A stretch of 64,000 nucleotides of DNA from Blastococcus sp. URHD0036 (GTDB taxonomy: Bacteria; Actinomycetota; Actinomycetes; Mycobacteriales; Geodermatophilaceae). The translations under genes and the position numbers were made by a program. Shown here in pieces: positions 27,135-35,555 of this stretch; the stretch's first letter is position 1; every line of letters starts with the position of its first letter. The stretch spans positions 310,001 to 374,000 of the forward strand of contig NZ_JNIK01000014.1 of assembly GCF_000701365.1 (NCBI RefSeq), in the 5' to 3' direction. The notes beneath the pieces were generated by a model, which was not told the DNA's origin, made no database searches, and was given only the letters and a program-made list of their open reading frames with translations.

Positions 27135-29122
27135 GGCTGCAGCTCGTCGTCGGCCGGGTCGGCCGAGGGCCCGGCGAACTGGGCCTCGTGCAGTCGGGCG
27201 TAGGCGCCGCCGGCGGCCAGCAGCTCCTCGTGCGACCCCTGCTCGACGATCGCGCCGGCCTCCATGACGAGGATCAGGTCGGCGTCGCGGATGGTCGACA
27301 GCCGGTGGGCGATCACGAAGCTGGTCCGGTCCTGGCGCAGCGCGGTCATCGCCCGCTGCACGAGCAGCTCGGTGCGGGTGTCCACCGAGCTGGTCGCCTC
27401 GTCGAGGATCAGGACGGCGGGGCGGGCCAGGAACGCCCGGGCGATGGTGATGAGCTGCTTCTGCCCGACGCTCAGCGCGCCGCCGTCGTCGCCGATCTCG
27501 GTGTCGTAGCCGTCGGGCAGCGTGTGCACGAAGTGGTCGACCAGCGCCGCCCGCGCCGCGTCCTGGATCTCGTCGGGGGTGGCGCCGGGCCGGCCGTAGG
27601 CGATGTTGTCCCGGATGGTGCCCGAGAACAGCCAGGTGTCCTGCAGGACCATGCCCATCCGGGAGCGCAGCGCCGCGCGGCTCATCGTGGCGATGTCGAC
27701 CCCGTCGAGGGTGATCCGGCCGCCGTCGAGCTCGTAGAAGCGCTCGATCAGGTTGACCAGCGTGGTCTTGCCGGCGCCGGTCGGGCCCACGATCGCGACC
27801 GTCTGCCCCGGCTCGACGACCAGGGACAGGTCGCGGATCAGCGGCTCGTCCGGCTCGTAGCCGAAGGACACCGACTGGAACTCCAGCCGGCCGCGGGTGG
27901 GTGCGCTCGACGGCGGGTCCTGCGGCTCGGCCGACTCCTCCTCGGCGTCGAGCAGGTCGAAGACCCGCTCGGCGCTGGCCACCCCGGACTGGGCCACGCT
28001 GGCGATCGAGCCCAGCTGGCTCAGCGGCTGGGTGTACTGCCGCGAGTACTGGATGAAGGCCTGCAGGTTCCCCAGCGACAGCGAGCCGTTCAGCATCAGC
28101 AGGCCGCCGACGACGGCGATCCCGACGTAGACGAGGTTGCCCAGGAACATCGTCACCGGCATGAGGATCCCGCTGACGAACTGGGCTCCGAAGCCGGCCC
28201 GGAAGAGCCGCTCGTTCTCCTCGGTGAAGCGTGCCTCCACCTCCTGCTGGCGGCCGAAGACCTTGACCAGCGCGTGCCCGCTGAAGGCCTCCTCGATCTG
28301 CCCGTTGAGCGACCCGGTGCGCTTCCACTGCTCGCGGAACATCGGCTGCGACCGCCGGGCGATCAGCCGGACGGCGAGCAGGCTCAGCGGTACCGCCACC
28401 AGCGCCACGACCGCCAGCAGCGGCGAGATGACGAACATGATCGCGACGATGCCGACGACGGTCAGCACCGAGGTGACGGCCTGGTTGACCGTCTGCTGCA
28501 GCGACTGGGAGATGTTGTCGATGTCGTTGGTGACCCGGCTGAGCAGCTCGCCGCGCGACCGGCGGTCCACGTAGCGCAGCGGCAGGCGGTGGATCTTGGC
28601 CTCCACCTCGGCCCGGAGCCGGAACATCGTCCGCTGGGTGACGCCGTTGAGGACGTACGCCTGCGCCAGCGACAGCAGCGAGGCGGTCACGTAGATCGCC
28701 AGGACGAGGACCAGCACCCGGGCCAGCGAGGCGGTGTCGATGCCGTCGCCCGGCTCGAAGTCCAGCGGGCGGAGCAGGTCGGCCGTGGTGTCCTGGCCGC
28801 GGGCCTCGAGGAGGGCGATCGCCTCCGGCTTGGTCAGCCCCTCCGGCAGGCCGCGGGTGAGGGCGCCCTCGAAGACGATGTCGGTGGCGCGGCCGAGCAC
28901 CTTCGGGCCGATGACCATGAGGGCCACGCTGCCGACGGCGAGGGTGAGGACGAGGGCCACCCACCACCGCTCCGGCCGCAGCCGGCGGAGCAGCCGGCGG
29001 GCCGAGGGGAGGAAGGCCCGGGCCTTCTCGGCGGGGGCGCCGGACCCGAACGGCCCGCCGCCGGGCCGCCCACCGGGGGCGGGCCGGGGCGCTGGTGCTG
29101 CTGCCGGTCGTGGGGCGCTCAT
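27125..29122 (-). CDS. ABC exporter half-transporter, catalytic NBD (fused TMD-NBD)
   Basis: This 665-residue half-transporter has a Pro/Gly-rich cytoplasmic N-terminus and six transmembrane helices to about residue 400. Its ATPase domain has Walker A GPTGAGKTTL, signature LSVGQ (variant of LSGGQ) and Walker B LILDEATSSVD with the catalytic Glu. It pairs with the upstream gene product in the manner of BmrCD/TM287-288 heterodimers. The ATG at 29122 overlaps the partner's stop (ATGA). The exported compound is unknown. The whole unit is likely controlled by the TetR gene at its head. Confidence 0.92.
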   Translation of the reverse strand: MSAPRPAAAPAPRPAPGGRPGGGPFGSGAPAEKARAFLPSARRLLRRLRPERWWVALVLTLAVGSVALMVIGPKVLGRATDIVFEGALTRGLPEGLTKPEAIALLEARGQDTTADLLRPLDFEPGDGIDTASLARVLVLVLAIYVTASLLSLAQAYVLNGVTQRTMFRLRAEVEAKIHRLPLRYVDRRSRGELLSRVTNDIDNISQSLQQTVNQAVTSVLTVVGIVAIMFVISPLLAVVALVAVPLSLLAVRLIARRSQPMFREQWKRTGSLNGQIEEAFSGHALVKVFGRQQEVEARFTEENERLFRAGFGAQFVSGILMPVTMFLGNLVYVGIAVVGGLLMLNGSLSLGNLQAFIQYSRQYTQPLSQLGSIASVAQSGVASAERVFDLLDAEEESAEPQDPPSSAPTRGRLEFQSVSFGYEPDEPLIRDLSLVVEPGQTVAIVGPTGAGKTTLVNLIERFYELDGGRITLDGVDIATMSRAALRSRMGMVLQDTWLFSGTIRDNIAYGRPGATPDEIQDAARAALVDHFVHTLPDGYDTEIGDDGGALSVGQKQLITIARAFLARPAVLILDEATSSVDTRTELLVQRAMTALRQDRTSFVIAHRLSTIRDADLILVMEAGAIVEQGSHEELLAAGGAYARLHEAQFAGPSADPADDELQPAG

Positions 29123-30855
29123 GCCAGCTGCTCCTCGGGTAGGGCCTGGCTGGCCACGATCTCGGCGTACTCGGGACAGGTCGCCATCAGCTCGGTGTGG
29201 GTTCCCTGGCCGATCACCCTGCCGTCCTCGAGGACGATGATGAGGTCGGCGTCGAGGACCGTCGCGATCCGCTGGGCGACGACGATCACCGTCGCGCCGG
29301 CGACCTCGCGGGCGAGCGCGGCACGCAGCCGCGCGTCGGTCGCGGTGTCCAGCGCGGAGAAGGCGTCGTCGAACAGGTAGACCTGCGGGCGGGCCACCAG
29401 GGCCCGCGCGATGCTCAGCCGCTGGCGCTGGCCACCGGAGAGGTTGGTGCCGCCCTGGCTGACCGGGGCCTCGAGCCGGTCCGGGAGGGCCCGGACGAAG
29501 TCGGCGGCCTGCGCGATCTCCAGCGCGGCCCACAGCTCCTGCTCCGTCGCCTCGGGCCGGCCGTAGCGCAGGTTGCTCGCCACGGTGCCGCTGAACAGGA
29601 AGGCCTTCTGCTCGACCAGCCCGACCCGCGACCACAGGTGGGCCGGCGCGAGCTCGCGGACGTCCACGCCGTCCATCAGGACGGCGCCGGCCGTCACGTC
29701 GACCAGCCGCGGGATCAGCCCCACCAGCGTGGTCTTGCCCGATCCGGTGCTGCCGACGACGGCCGTGGTGCGGCCGGGCTCGGCGGTGAAGCTGACGTCG
29801 CGGAGCACGGGCCGCTCGGCGCCCGGGTAGGCGAAGGTGGCGCCGCGCAGCTCGACGACGCCGCTGGGCTCCTCGGGGACCACCGCGGTGGCCGGCGGCA
29901 GGACGGTCGGCTCGGTGCGGAGGACCTCGTCGATCCGGCCGGCCGAGACGGCGGCCCGCGGCAGCATGAGCGCCAGCAGCGACGCCATCATGACCGCCAT
30001 CAGGATCTGCACCAGGTAGCTCAGGAACGCGATCAGCGAGCCCACCTGGAGGCTCCCGTCCTCGACCCGCGCGGCGCCGAACCAGATCACGGCCACGCTG
30101 GAGACGTTCAGGACGAGTGTCACCAGGGGGAAGACGAAGGCGAACAGCCGGCCCGCCCGCAGCGCCGACTCGGTCACCGCGGCGTTGGCGTCGGCGAACC
30201 GGGCGGTCTCCTGCGGCTCCCGGACGAAGGCGCGGATGACCCGCATGCCGGTGAGCTGCTCGCGCAGCACCCGGTTGATGGTGTCGATCCGGACCTGCAG
30301 CCGCTCGAAGTGCGGCCGCATCCGTGAGGTCACCAGCAGGACGGCGGCCAGCATGATCGGCACGGCGACGGCGATGACCCACGAGAGGCCCGGGTCCTCG
30401 TGGACGGCGAAGACGACCCCGCCGATCGCGAGGATGGGCGTGGGCACCAGCATCACGCAGCTCATCAGCACGAGCATCTGCACCTGCTGGACGTCGTTGG
30501 TCGAGCGGGTGATCAGCGACGGCGCCCCGAAGGCGCCCATCTCCCGGCTGGAGAACGACCCGACGCGGCGGAACAGGGCCAGCCGCACGTCGCGGCCCAC
30601 CAGCATCGCCGTCCGGGCGCCGAACCAGGCGGCCGCCACGGCGGCGGCGACCTGGATGAGCGTGACGCCGAGCATCAGGCCGCCGAGGGTGAGCACCCGG
30701 CCGATGTCCCCGGTGGCCACGCCCTCGTCGATGATGTCGGCGTTCAGGCTGGGCAGGTAGAGGTTGGCCACGGCCTGGATCGCCTGGAAGACGACCACAC
30801 CGGCGAGCAGGCCGCGCATGGGGCGCAGGAACCTGCGCAGGAGCGGGATCAGCAC
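29119..30855 (-). CDS. ABC exporter half-transporter with degenerate NBD
   Basis: This 578-residue half-transporter has six N-terminal helices and an ATPase with Walker A GSTGSGKTTL and signature LSGGQRQR. Its Walker B reads LFDDAFSALD, where Asp replaces the catalytic Glu. In known heterodimeric exporters this marks the non-hydrolysing site, complemented by the partner at 27125-29122. It starts with GTG one base after the TetR stop. The typical role is drug or lipid export; the substrate is not identifiable. Confidence 0.92.
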   Translation of the reverse strand: MLIPLLRRFLRPMRGLLAGVVVFQAIQAVANLYLPSLNADIIDEGVATGDIGRVLTLGGLMLGVTLIQVAAAVAAAWFGARTAMLVGRDVRLALFRRVGSFSSREMGAFGAPSLITRSTNDVQQVQMLVLMSCVMLVPTPILAIGGVVFAVHEDPGLSWVIAVAVPIMLAAVLLVTSRMRPHFERLQVRIDTINRVLREQLTGMRVIRAFVREPQETARFADANAAVTESALRAGRLFAFVFPLVTLVLNVSSVAVIWFGAARVEDGSLQVGSLIAFLSYLVQILMAVMMASLLALMLPRAAVSAGRIDEVLRTEPTVLPPATAVVPEEPSGVVELRGATFAYPGAERPVLRDVSFTAEPGRTTAVVGSTGSGKTTLVGLIPRLVDVTAGAVLMDGVDVRELAPAHLWSRVGLVEQKAFLFSGTVASNLRYGRPEATEQELWAALEIAQAADFVRALPDRLEAPVSQGGTNLSGGQRQRLSIARALVARPQVYLFDDAFSALDTATDARLRAALAREVAGATVIVVAQRIATVLDADLIIVLEDGRVIGQGTHTELMATCPEYAEIVASQALPEEQLA

Positions 30856-30856
30856 C

Positions 30857-31483
30857 TCAGTCCTCCCCGCCGTGGCCGGTGAGCACCCCGTGGGTGACGA
30901 GCCGGACGAGGTCGTCGGCCGACAGCCCCGCGAACTCGCCGGCGAGGTGCGGCAGCGACGTGCCCAGGGCGACCAGCAGGAGGAACTGCCCGACCGTCTC
31001 GACGGGCACGGCGAGCCGGGCGGCGTCCGGGGCCAGCAGCTCGCGCAGCGGCTCCAGCCACCGGCGGTCCCCCCGGTCGACGGCGATCTCGGGACCCGGC
31101 TGCTCCCGGACGGCGGCCAGGACCCCGACGACCCCCCGGAGGCGGTCCTGCACGAGCAGGAGGACCGTGCGGAGCTTCTCCTCGACCGGCAGCGTCGGGG
31201 GCACGGTGGCGAGGGCCTCGGCGAAGCGCTGCGGCGAGAAGTACCGCTCGATCGCGGCCTCGATCAGCGCCTCCTTGGTGCCGAACGCCCGGAAGATCGT
31301 GCCCTCGGCGACGCCGCAGGCCTCGGCGATCTGCCGGGTCGAGATGGCGCGCCCGTGCGCCTGGACGAGCGGGATCACGCCGTCGAGCAGGGCCGCGCGC
31401 CGGTCGTCGGGGGAGAGCCGGGCGGCGCGCACCCGGGGCGCGGTGCTGGGTGGGGAGCTCACGACGGCCACTGTAATGAGCAT
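30857..31483 (-). CDS. TetR-family regulator of the ABC exporter
   Basis: The protein is 208 residues from the ATG at 31483. The helix-turn-helix (ISTRQIAEACGVAEGTIFRAFGTKEALIEAAIERYF) occupies residues about 47-82, and the ligand-binding helices lack recognised family detail. It is first in an operon with two exporter genes, the usual arrangement for a drug-sensing repressor. The ATG at 31483 lies inside the palindrome at 31476-31491. The GTG at 31462 may therefore be the true start, shortening the protein by 7 residues. Confidence 0.87.
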   Translation of the reverse strand: MLITVAVVSSPPSTAPRVRAARLSPDDRRAALLDGVIPLVQAHGRAISTRQIAEACGVAEGTIFRAFGTKEALIEAAIERYFSPQRFAEALATVPPTLPVEEKLRTVLLLVQDRLRGVVGVLAAVREQPGPEIAVDRGDRRWLEPLRELLAPDAARLAVPVETVGQFLLLVALGTSLPHLAGEFAGLSADDLVRLVTHGVLTGHGGED

Positions 31484-31491
31484 TCACTCAT
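31476..31491. promoter_or_regulatory. Candidate TetR operator at the exporter operon
   Basis: ATGAG-N6-CTCAT is centred just upstream of or over the TetR start codon. Its form matches common TetR sites built on TGAGTGAATG-like sequence. Autoregulation is the expected role. Confidence 0.55.
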
Positions 31492-31529
31492 CAAGCCACC
31501 TCGACGCGCCGATGCGCGTCATCCCGATT

Positions 31530-31543
31530 AAGACACGGGACTT
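31530..31543 (+). promoter_or_regulatory. Candidate operator, AAGACA-type (degenerate)
   Basis: AAGACACGGGACTT shares the 14-base AAG...CTT frame with the sites at 38094, 40384 and 40831. It lies 161 bases before the solute-binding protein start and is followed by GATTGT, which could be a -10 element. Confidence 0.4.
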
Positions 31544-31578
31544 GATTGTGATCCATGCCATCGCTACGGTCGCCGTCG

Positions 31579-31592
31579 AAGGCGGACGTCTT
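31579..31592 (+). promoter_or_regulatory. Candidate operator, second AAG...GTCTT copy
   Basis: AAGGCGGACGTCTT matches 9 of 14 bases of the perfect palindrome at 40384. It is followed by AATCAT, a -10-like sequence as at the other sites, 112 bases before the solute-binding protein start. Confidence 0.4.
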
Positions 31593-31703
31593 AATCATCC
31601 CGTGCATGTCTTGCATCGTGGGGACGGCTGTCCGTCGTCGTCGGCAGCGCGGGTCGTCCCGTGCGGTCCATGCCGGCTCGGGTGTCGATCGGACTGGAGT
31701 GAG

Positions 31704-32945
31704 ATGCGCAGCAGAACAACCGCCGTCCTGGGGGTCGCGTGTGCCATGGCGTTGGTGCTCTCGGCGTGCGGCAGTGACGACGAGGAGTCCGGGAGCGGCG
31801 GTGGTGGCGGGGGCGAGAGCGCCGGGGGCACGCTCCAGGTCGGGCTGCTCACCTCGCTGAGCGGCCCGGGTGCCGCCGCGGCCGCGGACTCCATCCGCGG
31901 CGCCGAGGCACGGTTCGCCGCCTACGAGGACGCGGGCGAGGGCTGCGCCGGCGACCTGGACTTCGACATCGTCGAGGCCGACGACACCACCAGTGCGCAG
32001 GGTGCGTTGTCCGGCGTGCAGAAGCTGGTCCAGCAGGACGACGTCTTCGCCATCCTGAACGTCAGCGCCTTCTTCTACGGCGCCTCGCCGTACATGACCA
32101 CCCAGGGCAGCACCGTGCCGGTGTTCGGCGGCGCCTGGGACGGTGCGCCGGAGTGGAGCGCCACCGACGACAACCTGTTCAACTCCGCGCCGGTGCCGGA
32201 CTACGAGACCATCTACAGCCAGGCCGGGGAGTTCTTCAAGAGCCAGGGCGCGACCAAGGTCGCCGGCATCTCCGTCGTCAGCCCCAGCTCGCAGGCGGGC
32301 CTGGAGGCCGGCATGCAGTCGATGGAGGCCGCCGGCCTCGAGCGCGCCTACGTCAACAACAGCGTGCCCTTCGGCAGCACCGACGTCGGCGCCATCGTCC
32401 TCGGCATCATCGAGTCCGAGGCCGACGCGGTGTACACGACGCTGAACTTCGACACGTCGCTGGCCATCATCGCCGGACTCAAGCAGGCCGACTACCCGGT
32501 CAAGATCTTCCTCTCGCCGACCGGCTACGGCGCCGACCTGCTGCAGTCCGAGCCCGCGGTGCAGGCCGGCCAGGGCGTCACGTTCTCCTCGTCCTTCACC
32601 CCGATCGAGCAGGACACCCCGGCGACCCAGCAGATCCGCGACGCGCTGATCGAGTACACCGACAACGAGTCCGGCATCCCGGGGTTCTACGAGAGCCAGG
32701 GCTGGTTCGGCGCCGACCTGTTCCTCTACGGCCTCGAGCAGGCCGGCTGCGATGCCAGCCAGGAGGAGCTCATCTCGACCCTCCAGGAGACCGACGACTG
32801 GGACGCCAACGGGCTCTACCCGAACCCCATCCCGCAGAGCACGACGGACTACGAGGAGCAGTGCTCCTTCTACGTCAAGCTCGAGGGGAACGCGTTCGTG
32901 CCCATCGAGGGCGCCGACCCGTTCTGCGGCGAGCCGGTGAGCTGA
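31704..32945 (+). CDS. Lipoprotein solute-binding protein (LivK/family-4-like), orphan
   Basis: The 413-residue precursor has a lipoprotein signal with the lipobox LSAC (Cys22) and a Gly/Ser linker. It then shows the periplasmic binding fold of branched-chain amino acid/amide/aromatic receptors (VGLLTSLSGPGAA, VEADDTTSAQGALSGVQKLV, ESQGWFGADLFLYGLEQAG). It should sit on the outer face of the membrane and capture a substrate. No permease or ATPase gene is nearby, so it either shares a distant transporter or acts as a sensor. ATG at 31704 follows GGAGTGAG. It is first in a unit with an SDR and an ArsR-like gene. Confidence 0.88.
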   Translation: MRSRTTAVLGVACAMALVLSACGSDDEESGSGGGGGGESAGGTLQVGLLTSLSGPGAAAAADSIRGAEARFAAYEDAGEGCAGDLDFDIVEADDTTSAQGALSGVQKLVQQDDVFAILNVSAFFYGASPYMTTQGSTVPVFGGAWDGAPEWSATDDNLFNSAPVPDYETIYSQAGEFFKSQGATKVAGISVVSPSSQAGLEAGMQSMEAAGLERAYVNNSVPFGSTDVGAIVLGIIESEADAVYTTLNFDTSLAIIAGLKQADYPVKIFLSPTGYGADLLQSEPAVQAGQGVTFSSSFTPIEQDTPATQQIRDALIEYTDNESGIPGFYESQGWFGADLFLYGLEQAGCDASQEELISTLQETDDWDANGLYPNPIPQSTTDYEEQCSFYVKLEGNAFVPIEGADPFCGEPVS

Positions 32946-32971
32946 TCGGTCGTCCGGCACCTGTCCCACCC

Positions 32972-33007
32972 GCCCGGCGTCCGCTCCTCCAGGAGCGGGC
33001 GCCGGGC
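32972..33007 (+). terminator. Intercistronic hairpin after the solute-binding protein gene
   Basis: A 17-bp stem (GCCCGGCG.../...CGCCGGGC, one G-T pair) lies between the binding-protein stop and the next SDR. Such stems often lower expression of downstream genes or protect the upstream mRNA. Confidence 0.6.
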
Positions 33008-33058
33008 ATCTGCACCCGGCCGCCGGCCCCGGCGGCCGACACCCCAGGAGGACACCCC

Positions 33059-33877
33059 ATGGCACGTCTCGAGGGCACGGTCGCCTTCATCACCGGCATC
33101 GGCCGCGGCCAGGGCCGCAGCCACGCGCTGCGCCTGGCGTCGGAGGGCGCCGACATCATCGGCGTCGACGTCTGCGCCGACTTCGCCTCGGTCGCCTACT
33201 CGATGTCGACCGAGGAGGACCTCGCCGAGACCGTCCGCCAGGTCGAGGCGCTCGACCGGCGGATCGTCGCCCGCAAGGCCGACACCCGGGACCGCGCCGC
33301 GCTGCAGGCCGTCGTCGACGAGGGCGTCGCCCAGTTCGGCCGGCTCGACTTCGTCGTCGCCAACGCCGGCATCAGCCCCGGCCTGTTCAAGCTGACCACG
33401 CCGGAGGAGGACCAGCAGGCCTGGGACGAGGGCATCGGCGTCAACCTCACCGGCGTCTGGAACACCACCCAGGTGGCGATCCCGCACATCGTCGCCGGCG
33501 GCCGGGGTGGCGCGATCGTGCTCACCGGGTCGACGGCCGGGCTCCGGGGGATGGGCGGCGGGGCCTACGGGGTCGCCAAGCACGGCGTCGTCGGCATCAT
33601 GCGCGGCCTGGCCAACGACCTGGCCGACCAGAACATCCGCGTGAACGTCGTCCACCCGACCGCCGTCAACACGCTGATGGCGACGAACGAGGCGATGCAG
33701 GGCTTCCTCGCGACCCAGGTCGACAAGGGCGTGCACCTGCGCAACGCCCTGCCCGTCGACATGATCGAGCCGGCCGACGTCAGCAACGCCGTGGCGTTCC
33801 TGCTCTCACCCGAGGGCCGCTACATCACGGGCACGAACCTGCCGGTCGACGCCGGCTTCGTGAACCGCATCGGCTGA
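33059..33877 (+). CDS. Mycofactocin-coupled SDR oxidoreductase (copy 1)
   Basis: This 272-residue SDR has the nucleotide loop TGIGRGQGRSHA. It carries the insertion after strand 2 (VCADFASVAYSMSTEEDLAETV) that defines the mycofactocin-dependent subfamily, whose members bind NAD non-exchangeably. Catalytic residues lie in TGSTAG and YGVAKHG. It oxidises an alcohol or reduces a ketone with electrons passed to mycofactocin; the substrate is unknown. ATG at 33059 follows AGGAGG. The mycofactocin genes themselves are not in the window. Confidence 0.88.
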   Translation: MARLEGTVAFITGIGRGQGRSHALRLASEGADIIGVDVCADFASVAYSMSTEEDLAETVRQVEALDRRIVARKADTRDRAALQAVVDEGVAQFGRLDFVVANAGISPGLFKLTTPEEDQQAWDEGIGVNLTGVWNTTQVAIPHIVAGGRGGAIVLTGSTAGLRGMGGGAYGVAKHGVVGIMRGLANDLADQNIRVNVVHPTAVNTLMATNEAMQGFLATQVDKGVHLRNALPVDMIEPADVSNAVAFLLSPEGRYITGTNLPVDAGFVNRIG

Positions 33878-33882
33878 CGGCC

Positions 33883-34191
33883 GTGCTCTCCTCTCTCCCG
33901 GCCGGACCGGGTCCGGCGACCTCGGTGTGCGACGCGCTGAGCGCGATGGCCCACCCGGCCCGGCACGAGCTGCTGCGCCTGCTGGCCGGGCGGGAGGAGG
34001 CCGGGGTGGCGCTGATCCGCGCCACGCTGGGCCTGAGCAAGCCGGCGGTGACCTACCACGCCGGGATCCTCCTGGAGGCGGGCCTGATCGACGTCCGCCG
34101 GCGTGGCCGGACGCTGACCTACACGCTGCGCCGGACGGCCGCCGCCGACGTGTGGCAGGAGCTGGCCGCCCTGGCGGCCGACCCGTCCTGA
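33883..34191 (+). CDS. ArsR-like winged-helix regulator
   Basis: This 102-residue protein has the ArsR fold: LSAMAHPARHELLRLLAGR, the recognition helix region LSKPAVTYHAGILLEAGLI, and a beta-wing RRRGRTLTYTL. The metal-binding cysteine motif ELCVC is absent, so it is unlikely to sense metal. It starts with GTG 5 bases after the SDR stop and is likely in the same operon. It is an alternative or additional regulator of this cluster. Confidence 0.75.
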   Translation: MLSSLPAGPGPATSVCDALSAMAHPARHELLRLLAGREEAGVALIRATLGLSKPAVTYHAGILLEAGLIDVRRRGRTLTYTLRRTAAADVWQELAALAADPS

Positions 34192-34207
34192 GCCGGGCAG
34201 CACGCAT

Positions 34208-34248
34208 GACGGCGCCGCCGGCGGGATCTCCCCGCCGGCGGCGCCGTC
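34208..34248. terminator. Strong bidirectional terminator
   Basis: A perfect 18-bp stem (GACGGCGCCGCC.../...GGCGGCGCCGTC) closes a 5-base ATCTC loop. It lies between the convergent ArsR-like and acyl-CoA dehydrogenase genes. Confidence 0.8.
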
Positions 34249-34261
34249 GCGCGTCAGCAGG

Positions 34262-35458
34262 TCAGCGCACCCACTGCTTGCTGCCCGGCAGGGTGAGCCG
34301 TGGGAGGCCGAGGACGTGCTGGGCGATCATGCCCTTGAAGACCTCGGTGGTCCCGCCGTAGGTGGCCGTGCCCTGCGCCCAGCGGTGGGCGAACTCGATG
34401 ACGCCGTCCTCGATCGCGCCGTCGGCGCCGTGGGCGAGCAGGGCCTCGGGGCCGACCAGGTCGATCAGCTCGGCGACCCCGGCGATGGAGGACAGGGACG
34501 CCTTGTTCCGGCCCATGGGTCCGTGGGTGACCCGGCTCGCCTCGGTCGAGACGATGAGGGCACCCAGGCGGTCGAGGAAGACCGGGTCGTCGGCGACGAG
34601 CGTCCCGTCGGGGCGGGTGGTGCGCTTGGCCCAGCGGGCCGCCGCGTCGATGGCCCGGTCGAAGGACTGGGTGTACGTGGCGCCCCCGGCGAGGTCCTCG
34701 AGGCCGTCCGCGATGCGGCCGCCACCGTGCTCGTTGGACAGGGGTCCCTGCAGGGTGGCCCAGCCGGCGTTCACGTCGCCCACCCGGTGGCGATCGGACA
34801 CGTGCACGTCGGTGTAGTAGACGGCGTTGGTGCGCTCGCCGCCGTAGGTGTGGATCGCCTGGATCTCCACGCCCGGCGAGTCCAGCGGCACGAGGAACAT
34901 CGTGAGGCCCTTGTGCTTCGGGGCCTCGGGGTCGGTGCGGGTGATGAGGAACGTGTACTGGCAGTTGTGCGCGCCGGTCGTCCACAGCTTGGAGCCGTTG
35001 AGCACCCACTCGTCGCCGTCCCGGACGGCGCGCAGCGTCGCGGCGGCGATGTCCGACCCGCCCTCGGGGTCGCTGTAGCCCAGGCAGAAGCGCACCCGGC
35101 CGGCGGCGACCTCGGGCTTGAGCTCGGCCGCGAGTTCCGGGTCGGCCGACAACTGGAGCCCGGACCAGACCAGGCGTGTGGTGCCGTGTGTCACGCCGGG
35201 CACCTGGCGACGGGCCAGCTCGAGGCTGAGGATCCGCTGGCTGACGCGGTCCAGCCCGGCGCCCCCCTCCTCCACCGGCCAGGCCGGGAAGAGCCAGCCC
35301 CGGCTGCCCAGCGCCAGGTGCACGCCCTCGTGGAAGCCGTCCCCGGTGCGCCGCTCGTGCTCGTGCACCTCCTCGGTGACGATCTCGTCGAGGACGGTGC
35401 GCACCTCGCGCTGGAACTGCTCCTGCTCGGGCGTGAGGTGGACGGTGCTGAAGTCCAT
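34262..35458 (-). CDS. Acyl-CoA dehydrogenase family protein
   Basis: The 398-residue flavoprotein has the family segments CLGYSDPEGGSDIAAATLRA (FAD/substrate loop), WVLNGSKLWTTGAHN and the C-terminal ATYGGTTEVFKGMIAQHVLGLPR. It introduces a double bond into an acyl-CoA, or a related substrate, using FAD. In this cluster it would follow CoA activation of an oxidised substrate, but no CoA ligase is adjacent. It is last in the minus-strand unit CMD-SDR-SDR-ACAD and is separated from the SDR by a hairpin. It is cytoplasmic. Confidence 0.92.
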   Translation of the reverse strand: MDFSTVHLTPEQEQFQREVRTVLDEIVTEEVHEHERRTGDGFHEGVHLALGSRGWLFPAWPVEEGGAGLDRVSQRILSLELARRQVPGVTHGTTRLVWSGLQLSADPELAAELKPEVAAGRVRFCLGYSDPEGGSDIAAATLRAVRDGDEWVLNGSKLWTTGAHNCQYTFLITRTDPEAPKHKGLTMFLVPLDSPGVEIQAIHTYGGERTNAVYYTDVHVSDRHRVGDVNAGWATLQGPLSNEHGGGRIADGLEDLAGGATYTQSFDRAIDAAARWAKRTTRPDGTLVADDPVFLDRLGALIVSTEASRVTHGPMGRNKASLSSIAGVAELIDLVGPEALLAHGADGAIEDGVIEFAHRWAQGTATYGGTTEVFKGMIAQHVLGLPRLTLPGSKQWVR

Positions 35459-35501
35459 GTAGTCGTTCCTCTCTCGCCGACCGGGAGGAGTGGTCGGCAG
35501 T

Positions 35502-35534
35502 CCGCCGGCCCGAGGGTGGACCCCGGGCCGGCGG
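35502..35534 (-). terminator. Intercistronic hairpin between SDR and acyl-CoA dehydrogenase
   Basis: The 11-bp stem CCGCCGGCCCG/CGGGCCGGCGG can be extended through GGGT/ACCC with a bulged A. It sits in the only long gap between these two minus-strand genes and could uncouple their expression. Confidence 0.55.
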
Positions 35535-35555
35535 AGCCGGTCGTGCGTCGGTGGC

